NCBI RefSeq assembly: GCF_033441515.1
Contig: NZ_JAWQJT010000001.1
Span: 4,216,001 to 4,280,000, forward strand
DNA from: Amycolatopsis solani
GTDB lineage: Bacteria > Actinomycetota > Actinomycetes > Mycobacteriales > Pseudonocardiaceae
Direction of reading: 5' to 3'
DNA length: 64,000 nucleotides
In this document: in pieces, positions 55,288-61,843 of the stretch
How the letters are laid out: each line of letters begins with the position of its first letter
Numbering within the stretch: the stretch's first letter is position 1
The notes under the pieces: model-generated
The model's input: the letters and a program-made list of their open reading frames with translations, nothing else
The model's database searches: none
What the model was told of the DNA's origin: nothing
Translations under genes and position numbers: made by a program

Positions 55288-55328
55288 CAAAGCCCAGGTC
55301 TACGACCTGGGCTTTTTTGCTGTCCGGG
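55253..55328 (+). repeat. Left attachment-site copy (76-bp direct repeat)
   Basis: Identical over 76 bp to 61095-61170. It starts at the 3' strand of the tRNA-Asn anticodon stem, includes the rest of the tRNA and the terminator hairpin, and ends 10 bp after its T-tract. This is the classic extent of a tyrosine-recombinase site in a tRNA gene. Confidence 0.85.
55290..55318 (+). terminator. tRNA-Asn terminator
   Basis: An 11-bp perfect stem (55290-55300 with 55304-55314, loop TAC) followed by T residues to 55318: a textbook intrinsic terminator. The same hairpin is repeated at 61132-61160 within the right attachment copy. Confidence 0.9.
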
Positions 55329-55546
55329 AGCAGGGGTAGGATAGTGTCTATCTTGACGATCGTCCAAGGATGGGGTCGGCCACCGACGCCGGTTCACAGG
55401 GGTGCGTGGGACGGTGCTGCCGACTTGTGCCTTGGCGCCCTGCGCGGTGTCCCGTCGGCGATACTGTCGCGATGCCTGGGGTCGTTTGGGTAGTTCGATG
55501 ATCCTGAAGCCGGGCTGGCCACTGACCGGGGCTGACGGCGACGGAC

Positions 55547-56170
55547 GTGCCTCGGATGCCCCAAGCGGGCAAGCTGTCGTTCATGGGCCGAGGTCCCCGC
55601 CGCGAACGGGTCAAATTCAGGGAGTCTCCTCAGGGTGCCCGCACGCGTGAGTTCGTGCGGCGGGACGAAGCTGATCCTGTCAACGTGCGCAACCGCGACG
55701 GACAGCCGATGCGGACGCGGGAGAACCGTCGGAACTGGCAGGAGGAGCCGGAGCGGCTCGCGGTGTGGTTTTCGGATCTTCACCCGGTGACGCAGAAGCG
55801 GCTGACTGCCTTCGTGATCCGGTGTCCGATGAGAGGCTGCCTGCTAGGCCGCGTCTTCCGGCAGGGGGACCCGAAGGCAAGGATTCAGTATGTCTGGCTG
55901 GCTCGGGCTCATGCCGGCCAGAACTCGGCTGCAATTGTCAACTGGGCGTGGGATGGGGGTCGCGGCTCGAAGGAGTTCATGACGACGAGTTGCAGACACG
56001 GGACCGCGCGCATCGACATCGGGCTTCTGCAGGGGATGATCGAGGCTTTGGACTTTCCGCCGTCGTCGCCGACGGAGGGTTGGCTGAACCACTACGAGAT
56101 GGCCATCCAACGCGGGTATGCCCGCCGAACGATCATCGCGTCCGACACGGACTGGTCTGCGCGGACCTAA
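55547..56170 (+). CDS. Hypothetical protein of the tRNA-Asn island
   Basis: The open frame gives 207 residues from a GTG at 55547; ATG codons at 55556 and 55583 are alternatives. The N-terminus is very Arg-rich (MGRGPRRERVKFRES, RTRENRRNWQEEPERL). The rest is globular, with RCPMRGCLLGRVFRQ and YVWLARAHAGQNSAAIVNWA; the two cysteines could bind metal. No family is recognised. A GATAG-TGT-CTATC inverted repeat at 55340-55352 lies about 200 bp upstream and may be an operator. It is the first gene inside the left attachment site. Confidence 0.6.
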   Translation: MPRMPQAGKLSFMGRGPRRERVKFRESPQGARTREFVRRDEADPVNVRNRDGQPMRTRENRRNWQEEPERLAVWFSDLHPVTQKRLTAFVIRCPMRGCLLGRVFRQGDPKARIQYVWLARAHAGQNSAAIVNWAWDGGRGSKEFMTTSCRHGTARIDIGLLQGMIEALDFPPSSPTEGWLNHYEMAIQRGYARRTIIASDTDWSART

Positions 56171-56345
56171 CTGGGGGAGCCAGGTTCGGTATAGTGATGA
56201 CCACAACCCAAGATCGCCTGCTCGAGCTACAAACGAGGCCTGCCCGGGCCGTTGGCGTCTGAGCGCCCCAGCTGTCACAGGAGAGCGCCGGCCGTAGCCG
56301 CTTGGAGATGAGCACCAGGACCATCCCCTGGAGGGTCCTGCAAGC

Positions 56346-56605
56346 ATGCTCTTGAACATCCTTACTGCCGCGTTGCCGGGCGTGGCCGTGCCGGCCTTCA
56401 GCTACCTGAAGTATCGCGCCTACCTGAAAACTGTTCGGCACGTCGTCGACAACCTGGGCGGCGACGGCCTCGACAAGCTCGACATGGTTCTTCCGCCATC
56501 GGGTCCGATAAGGCATTCGCCCTCGCATCGGCGGCAATCGAGTTCGCGCTGAAAGCGGTCGAGAACTCGGCAGCTCATCGAAGGCCGTGGCCGGCCGCGA
56601 TGTGA
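56346..56605 (+). pseudogene. Frameshifted small hydrophobic-start gene
   Basis: ATG 56346 with GGAGGG upstream begins MLLNILTAALPGVAVPAFSY, continuing in frame to LGGDGLDKLDMVL near 56493. Coding character then moves to another frame (GSDKAFALASAAIEFALKAV, from 56501) and runs to a stop at 56603-56605. A single -1 shift would join them into a protein of about 85 residues; without it the first frame ends at 56552 in low-quality sequence. It overlaps the end of the convergent Mrr-type gene by 31 bp. Mutation, sequencing error or programmed shift are all possible. Confidence 0.4.
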
Positions 56606-57813
56606 GGCTTCTGGGCGAGAAGCGTCTCCAGCCTGCTGTCGGGCCAGAGTTCGATGAGGGGTGAAGCTCCCGTCTCGTTGTGTTTCTCTGCCCAGCTCAC
56701 GGCATCGGCTGTGAAGCGGCCGGTAGTGGCGATGATGAGACCGCGAACCAGGGGCGGCTCCCACAGCTTGACCGTGGCGACGGTGTCCGACACATCAGTG
56801 GGGCGAACAGAACGCGAGCGCCAGTGTTTGGCTTGGACGATCACCCGCTCGTTACGCACGCCGCCGGTGCCGTCACGAAGGACGCGGTCCAGCGAAAGAT
56901 CTCGTCCTCGATCGGGCGCTCGGGTCTGCATGAGCCATTGGACGTTCTCGTGCTCGGGGAAGCTTCGCAGCAGGTCGTACAGCAGGCGCTCGAAACCGCC
57001 GTCATCGAGGCGGTCCCATGGAAGAGCGATCGTGGCGGCCCCGGTCAGGCTTCCGGCTGCGGCCTGACCGAGATCAACGGCTGGAACGGGCAACGGATCG
57101 GAGTCGGCGAGCGCACTGGCTTCGATGTCGGAGCGCACGCTCGGCCAATCCAACTCGGCGATGTCGTACCAATCGTGGCCTTCGCTGAAACGTAGGTGCC
57201 GGCGGAGGTCGCTCCAACGGCCCTTGCGCTCGGCTGTGTCTCCCAAGAGCCGCTCGATCTCGTCGACTGCGGCCCTGATCTTCTCTGTTTCTGGGCCTTC
57301 CAGCTTCGTTGAGGAGTCACGGGCTACATCGGCGAGCAGAGCGGCCAGCAAGACGTCGATGGTCGACGTCAGCTCATCGAGTCGCTGGCGGGCGGCGCGG
57401 CGACGGGCACGGTTGAGCCGGTACCGATACTCGGCTAAATCCTTCGAAGGTTGTTCTCCGACTTCGTAGGCTTCGAGCGGCGGCACGTCGATCTCGAAGC
57501 AGTCGACGAAAATCGCACCGATTTCGTCGATATCGGGCAGTCCGGCAGTGATGGTCCAGCCATCGATCTCGGGCAGGCCCGCCAGGAGGTCTGACCATGC
57601 GCGTCGGAGGTCGTCGTACTCGGGGTGTGAGCCTCGTGCCGGTCCGGTCGGGATGAACGTCTCGGCCCGGCGCCAGACGTCCTCGAGCTTCGCGACGTTC
57701 GCCGCCGTTCGGTCCATAGCGTTGAGCAGGTCGTCGAGCTCCACGATGGAAGTGTTACAGATGAGCAGCGCCCACCTTCGCTGCGACACGGAGCGCGGAG
57801 CGGCGTCGCCCAC
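56575..57813 (-). CDS. Mrr-type restriction endonuclease with long N-terminal region
   Basis: A 412-residue protein. Residues about 265-400 form an Mrr-cat nuclease domain: FERLLYDLLRSFPEHENVQW, the catalytic Asp in PDRGRD (D305), Q327-A-K329 in VIVQAKHW, and GLIIATTGRFTADAV. This is the PD-(D/Q)xK arrangement of Mrr enzymes, which cleave modified DNA. The first 250 residues are acidic and helical with no recognised domain and may sense the target or a partner. The GTG at 57813 or a GTG at 57744 may be the start. It lies 7 bp downstream of the membrane-anchored small gene on the same strand, so the two form an operon. Confidence 0.82.
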   Translation of the reverse strand: MGDAAPRSVSQRRWALLICNTSIVELDDLLNAMDRTAANVAKLEDVWRRAETFIPTGPARGSHPEYDDLRRAWSDLLAGLPEIDGWTITAGLPDIDEIGAIFVDCFEIDVPPLEAYEVGEQPSKDLAEYRYRLNRARRRAARQRLDELTSTIDVLLAALLADVARDSSTKLEGPETEKIRAAVDEIERLLGDTAERKGRWSDLRRHLRFSEGHDWYDIAELDWPSVRSDIEASALADSDPLPVPAVDLGQAAAGSLTGAATIALPWDRLDDGGFERLLYDLLRSFPEHENVQWLMQTRAPDRGRDLSLDRVLRDGTGGVRNERVIVQAKHWRSRSVRPTDVSDTVATVKLWEPPLVRGLIIATTGRFTADAVSWAEKHNETGASPLIELWPDSRLETLLAQKPHIAAGHGLR

Positions 57814-57820
57814 CTGCGAT

Positions 57821-58237
57821 CTATAGCGGCACCCGGGCCGATTCAGGTTCGTCGAACTGGTCGGACATGACCATGACCCGGCCGGGAAGCGGCATCGCGT
57901 CGGCCGTGAGGATGCCGAACTCGTGCGCGGCGCCGATGCCGAGTGAGATTCGCTCAGGGCGGTATTGGATCTGGGCGTACGACTCGTCCCGATCGGAGAA
58001 TTGTACGCGCGTGGCGTCGGCTTCTCCGATGTTCACCAGTCGATACAGCGCACCCCTCACGTGCTCGACAGCGAAGGCAGGTCGGCGCGCTTGCTCGGCC
58101 TGCACACGGACAGCCTCGGCATCCTTTTGATCTTGGCGACGATCGAGCGCCTTCCCCAGGCGTCCGAATCCGAAGCCGACACCGCCTCCGAGCAGTGCGG
58201 TGACGATCGGCAGGGTTATCTGCAACCAAACAGGCAT
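57821..58237 (-). CDS. Small membrane-anchored protein paired with the Mrr-type nuclease
   Basis: Encodes 138 residues from the ATG at 58237: one N-terminal transmembrane helix (LQITLPIVTALLGGGVGFGFG), a charged helix (about 28-50), and a C-terminal domain (about 55-138; GALYRLVNIGEADATRVQF, ERISLGIGAAHEFGIL) that looks like an Ig-like or beta-sandwich module. No named family. The 7-bp spacing to the nuclease gene suggests a two-gene unit in which this protein anchors or senses at the membrane; that is inference. Longer frames upstream lack coding character. Confidence 0.68.
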   Translation of the reverse strand: MPVWLQITLPIVTALLGGGVGFGFGRLGKALDRRQDQKDAEAVRVQAEQARRPAFAVEHVRGALYRLVNIGEADATRVQFSDRDESYAQIQYRPERISLGIGAAHEFGILTADAMPLPGRVMVMSDQFDEPESARVPL

Positions 58238-58484
58238 GCTGCCATTATTCACCGCGAAGTCCTGGAACGGTCGCAATAAGAGAAGATTCTCTTGGTCGCG
58301 GTCCTCGCCGGCGACGACTCCAGAAACCACGGCAGCTTCACCGTGCGCGCCCGCCGCCACGTGTCCTCCGGAAAGCGCGGGACCTGAACTAGAGGTGTCG
58401 GACACCGGTCTGTAAGCGGGCCACGCTGGGTTGGCTTCTAACGTCAAGCGGACGGTAGGTCAGGGTAGCGATGGGTGCGACTGG

Positions 58485-59594
58485 TCAGACCGAGTCTTCG
58501 AAGAGGTCGAGTAGAAGCTTCGCTTTCTCTACGAGTTCGTCGAACGTGACGATCTCCACGTCCGGAATGCTGTTCCGGTAGAGCTCGAAGCTTCGGACTC
58601 GGTCGATATCGTCTTCGCGGGCCAGATTCCCGACGATCAGCAGCAGCTTCGGCTTGAACACCCGGAAGTCTGGCGGTTTGTCCCCTGCGAGCGCCGAGTA
58701 GTTCTGGCGCAACGAGTAGTGGTCTTGGAGTACCTGCTGGACCGCCCCGGCGAGCTCTTTGCTTGGCGGGTAGGCGTTGTTCCGGTAGGGCGTTTGGGCG
58801 GTCAACGACGTCGCCGGCGTCTTCAGTTCGACGATGAGCGCGTTGCCGGTCACTTGGTTGCGCAGGAGGAAGTCTGCGTTGTTGCCGCCGGTGTTGTGCA
58901 CCGACTTCCCGCCGAGGTACGCCTCCCTCTTCACGACGACCAGCGGGTGGGAGAAGACCTGGCCGATCGCCCAGGCGTTCCGTTCGATGATTCCTTGCCA
59001 GAGCTTCTCGTCCGCGCTCTCTAGTTCCGCACTGGCTTCCTCGATGAACCCGCGTAGTTTCGCCAGCCCGGTCGCGATCACGATCCGCGTGGAGATCTCG
59101 GGCTCGGCGTCCTGCAACGCGTGGGCCAGCTGCTCGGAATCCTGGCGCGACATCCAGCCGAGGACGCGCTTCACGTGCTGGTCCTGTCCGATCGCGGAGA
59201 TCGAGTCCAGAATCTCGGCCAGGTCGGTGCCAGCGTCAACGGACAGCAAGCGTTTGGTCCCATATTCGAACCCGGTGTCCGCCATGAACTCGTACAGCGC
59301 GGCCACGCAGTTGAACATTTTCAGCAGCTCACGACTACTCAAGTCGAGGCGGATGCTCTCGCCGGCGGCCAGCGTCCGGAGGTCGAAAGGCTTGTCTCGT
59401 TCCCACTCATCGGCCGCGTTTTTCGAGAAGTACGACAGCTCGCCGCGAACAGTCGCGGCGGGCTCGCCCTCGTTGTCGACCAGTACGGGGGTGAAGACCA
59501 GGCGTTTACGTTGGCCGTCCCGGAGCACCACCGGCGTGACGTCGGCTGTCGTGCTGCTGGTGCTCGTGACCTGGATGTAGCCCGGCTTCGTCAC
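58485..59594 (-). CDS. Shedu-family anti-phage nuclease (DUF4263)
   Basis: A 369-residue protein. The C-terminal DUF4263 nuclease domain carries D241 (NADFLLRN) and E256-x-K258 (LIVELKTP), the PD-(D/E)xK core, preceded by LWQGIIERNAWAIGQVF, a typical Shedu segment. The N-terminal half (about 1-190) is beta-rich and then helical and would be the regulatory part. Shedu proteins protect bacteria from phage as single-gene systems. The start is GTG 59594 with a GGGAGG site upstream. It is the strongest defence assignment in the island. Confidence 0.9.
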   Translation of the reverse strand: MTKPGYIQVTSTSSTTADVTPVVLRDGQRKRLVFTPVLVDNEGEPAATVRGELSYFSKNAADEWERDKPFDLRTLAAGESIRLDLSSRELLKMFNCVAALYEFMADTGFEYGTKRLLSVDAGTDLAEILDSISAIGQDQHVKRVLGWMSRQDSEQLAHALQDAEPEISTRIVIATGLAKLRGFIEEASAELESADEKLWQGIIERNAWAIGQVFSHPLVVVKREAYLGGKSVHNTGGNNADFLLRNQVTGNALIVELKTPATSLTAQTPYRNNAYPPSKELAGAVQQVLQDHYSLRQNYSALAGDKPPDFRVFKPKLLLIVGNLAREDDIDRVRSFELYRNSIPDVEIVTFDELVEKAKLLLDLFEDSV

Positions 59595-59648
59595 CTTGAT
59601 CCTCCCTGTGCTCGGTGACCGTAGGTCGCGATCGGATCGCTCGATGTT

Positions 59649-59967
59649 TCAGGACGTGACGAACTCGAGATCGGGGAGTGACGCAGCTGATCGCGACTTG
59701 GTGCAGTTCGGGCACCTGTCCGGCGTCGCCTTCTTTGCGGCGTTGTGTCGGAGCCGGGGTTGTCGAAGGCCAGGAAGACCATGGTGATCGTGTACCAGCG
59801 GACGTGGCACCGCGAGATGGCGTGTTCTTCCGGAACCGCCTGAGCGGAGCGGCGGAACATCCGTCGCTGTCGGGGCGAGGCGGACCAGCCGCAGCACCGT
59901 AGATCGCGGCGACCACCACGGCCACCGCGACAAGCGTCGAGATCGGCGGGGCTGTCAGTGCGGTCAT
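59649..59967 (-). pseudogene. Possible degraded single-helix gene upstream of the Shedu gene
   Basis: On the minus strand a possible start at 59967 encodes a clean hydrophobic helix (STLVAVAVVVAAIYGAAAG). Protein-like sequence continues in a second frame (CHVRWYTITMVFLAFDN) and a third (KKATPDRCPNC), ending at 59649, so at least two frameshifts would be needed. The 363-bp stretch 59595-59957 otherwise holds no gene. Weak evidence. Confidence 0.22.
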
Positions 59968-60470
59968 GGAGACGTCGGGAACTGCGGCGGCCGTCGGTGG
60001 CCTCGTGGATCCCCGGACCGATCGGAACGGTCGTAAGTGGGGTGGCTGCGGCAGGAAACGCCATCCAGGGGAATTGGGGAGCGGCGTTTCAGTACGGCGC
60101 GCAGGCCCTCGCAGGTGTCCTCACCGCTCGGATCGGCACGGCGGCGGTCGGCGCGGCGATCGGTGCTTACAAGGCCGTCGAGTTCGCCCGCGGCGTCGGC
60201 ACGATCCTCAAGGCCGCTCGACGTTCACAAGGGTTCGTGTACAAGGGCGTCAAGGCGACCTTCCGCCAGTCCCGGGTGGCCGGACGAATCTGGGTCGGTC
60301 CCCTCGCCAAGAAGACGGTCACGAAACGCGGCAGCGTCCGCTGGGTCTCCCGTAACGGGAAACGTCAGTATCGCTCTCCGGAGAACAAGGGACGGCGTGG
60401 TTGGCAGTCCAACTTCGAGTCCGGCCGCGTCGATAAAAAGTACACCAACAACTACCATGTACGACACTGA
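59958..60470 (+). CDS. Orphan polymorphic-toxin C-terminal fragment
   Basis: The open frame gives 170 residues from a GTG at 59958. A glycine/alanine-rich pretoxin-like segment (GPIGTVVSGVAAAGNAIQGN) leads into a basic C-terminal domain (KTVTKRGSVRWVSRNGKRQY, then GWQSNFESGRVDKKYTNN). The start region is Arg-rich and looks non-native, and no secretion or repeat region precedes it, so this is probably the C-terminal end of a larger toxin left without its N-terminus. The RQYR...NFE...NN pattern recalls Ntox17-type toxins from memory only. A compact acidic gene follows after 15 bp. Confidence 0.55.
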   Translation: MRSWRRRELRRPSVASWIPGPIGTVVSGVAAAGNAIQGNWGAAFQYGAQALAGVLTARIGTAAVGAAIGAYKAVEFARGVGTILKAARRSQGFVYKGVKATFRQSRVAGRIWVGPLAKKTVTKRGSVRWVSRNGKRQYRSPENKGRRGWQSNFESGRVDKKYTNNYHVRH

Positions 60471-60485
60471 GTGGCAGGAGGTGTC

Positions 60486-60836
60486 ATGACGCGTGACACG
60501 TCGAACGACTTCGCGTTCGCCGACCGGATCGCCGAAGTGATGGACGGGACGCGGTTCGAGGGATACCTCCACGTCACGGTCCCGGAGCTCGTCAAGAGCG
60601 CTCGTGCCGACGGTGCCACTTATGTCGACATGGTGTTCGCGCGACGGGATCCGGATGAGCCGGAACATTGGCGATACGAGGATCGCGCAGATCCGGGGAC
60701 GGAAAGTGCCCAGGAGGAACTGGAGACGGCGCGGCTCGACTGGTATGGCGAGCAGTTCGAGTTGCGCTGGTTGGACAACGAGACGACGGCGAAGGTCCGT
60801 CTTGACGTGTTCCACGAGGGGGACGAGCTCGCGTAG
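60486..60836 (+). CDS. Putative immunity protein to the adjacent toxin fragment
   Basis: Encodes 116 residues from the ATG at 60486, with an AGGAGG site 5 bp upstream. It is small, acidic and soluble (FADRIAEVMDGTRFEGYLHV, LDWYGEQFELRWLDN), as expected of an immunity protein for a basic toxin. It starts 15 bp after the toxin-fragment stop. No family is recognised. Its role rests on position, charge and size. Confidence 0.6.
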   Translation: MTRDTSNDFAFADRIAEVMDGTRFEGYLHVTVPELVKSARADGATYVDMVFARRDPDEPEHWRYEDRADPGTESAQEELETARLDWYGEQFELRWLDNETTAKVRLDVFHEGDELA

Positions 60837-61006
60837 GGCGTGACGTCGTACTGGGGAACTGCACGATTGCGAGTCAACGGTGCAGTTCCCCAGTCGTGCA
60901 ACCCGCCGCGGAGGCACGAACTAGTTACGACGGCCAGAACATGCGCGCGGCGGCCTGGCTGTCGAACTAGGGGCGATTTAAGGGCGAAATTGCAGGTCGA
61001 ACCAGG

Positions 61007-61071
61007 TCGACTGACGTCGACTGAGAGCATGAACGATTGCAAACATCCCAGGTAGATCGACTGACGTCGAC
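61007..61071. repeat. Pair of 15-bp direct repeats beside the right attachment site
   Basis: TCGACTGACGTCGAC occurs at 61007-61021 and 61057-61071, 50 bp apart, ending 23 bp before the right 76-bp repeat. AGGTCGA also appears at 60994-61000 and 61004-61010. These may be arm-type binding sites of an absent integrase; that is inference from position. No gene is seen from 60837 to 61094. Confidence 0.45.
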
Positions 61072-61094
61072 CCGAAACGACTCGAACCAATAAT

Positions 61095-61170
61095 CCGGAG
61101 GGTTCTTGGTTCGAGTCCAAGCGGGGGAGCAAAGCCCAGGTCTACGACCTGGGCTTTTTTGCTGTCCGGG
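61095..61170 (+). repeat. Right attachment-site copy with tRNA-Asn 3' half
   Basis: Exact copy of 55253-55328: the 3' half of tRNA-Asn from the anticodon stem, plus the intrinsic terminator (61132-61160). The 5' half of the tRNA is absent, so this is not a functional gene. Confidence 0.85.
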
Positions 61171-61471
61171 GTCGAGTTCGTGCCTGCGTTGATGATCGTC
61201 CAAGGATGGGCCCGCCATCGACGCCGGTCCACCGCAGCGCGAGGTTGCACCGCCGAACGCGGCTGAGCGCAGGATCGATGACGCATGCGTCTGAGTGCTT
61301 GCCGGTTTATGGTTCTGGAGGCCGGCGATCCCGTCTGCCGCCTCGACCTCGATGGCCATGGCTGGTTCAGTACCCTCGTCGGCGCCGTGACCCGGGTCCG
61401 CGCAGGTGATCTCCTGGGTGAACGGTCTCGAACTTCCACGGTCACACGAGCTTCAAGGAGAAGTGAGCGGG
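61171..61471. other. Non-coding flank right of the island
   Basis: No gene supported. Sequence at 61194-61210 is identical over 17 bp to 55358-55374 and the next 20 bp are similar, so partial homology to the left flank extends past the 76-bp repeat. An AAGGAG site at about 61455 precedes the next gene. Confidence 0.5.
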
Positions 61472-61771
61472 ATGAGTAGATGGCAGCGGGAGCATCCGTC
61501 GATGCTGGCCCGGTGTTCGCACTGGGCAACGGAAATCGAGCGGATGCTCCCGGCGCGCAGTCAGGTCACGCTCGAACTCGATCCCGGTTCGGAGCCTGCA
61601 CCCGAGACTTCGTGGAACTGGTTGATCTCCTTGGAGGTCGATGGCACCGATTTCCAGGCGCTGGTGGCTGAAGACCTCACTGTTGCGGCGTTCGAGAGTC
61701 AGGACGGCCGGTTCGACGATGAAGTGAAACTTGACGACGTTCCGGTGTACATCTCCCAGCGGCTGTCCTGA
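61472..61771 (+). CDS. Hypothetical protein
   Basis: Encodes 99 residues from the ATG at 61472; a GTG at 61463 is an alternative. Soluble and acidic with an N-terminal helix (HPSMLARCSHWATEIERML) and a beta-rich rest (SWNWLISLEVDGTDFQALV, DDVPVYISQRL). No family recognised. It lies just outside the right attachment site. Its immunity-protein-like size may be coincidence. Confidence 0.5.
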   Translation: MSRWQREHPSMLARCSHWATEIERMLPARSQVTLELDPGSEPAPETSWNWLISLEVDGTDFQALVAEDLTVAAFESQDGRFDDEVKLDDVPVYISQRLS

Positions 61772-61843
61772 TCAGTCAGTTGTCGGCTTCGTCGGTGAGA
61801 ACAGCAGGTTCCTGCACGGCGCGGACGGTGTCGGGTGCGCCGC

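Larger units (their letters stand above)
55253..61170. mobile_element. Integrase-less genomic island in tRNA-Asn carrying defence and conflict genes
   Basis: Equivalent points of the two 76-bp repeats are 5842 bp apart. The inner DNA carries an unknown 207-residue gene, a frameshifted small gene, an Mrr-type nuclease, a membrane-anchored small protein, a Shedu nuclease, a degraded gene, a toxin fragment and a putative immunity gene. Codon use appears less G/C-biased than in the flanks. No integrase, excisionase, relaxase or replication gene was seen. It is probably an integrated satellite or a remnant whose recombinase was lost. Confidence 0.8.

Noticed and set aside
56133..56537. A 134-codon minus-strand gene between the 207-residue gene and the Mrr-type nuclease
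   Set aside because: No ribosome site and a composition like noise; the plus strand has a better, though frameshifted, coding signal.
61095..61129. A second tRNA-Asn gene
   Set aside because: Only the 3' half from the anticodon stem is present; the 5' acceptor strand, D arm and anticodon are missing.
55253..61170. Integrase, transposase or relaxase in the island
   Set aside because: No product in any frame shows the R-H-R-Y, DDE or relaxase patterns. Degraded copies could still be missed without a search.
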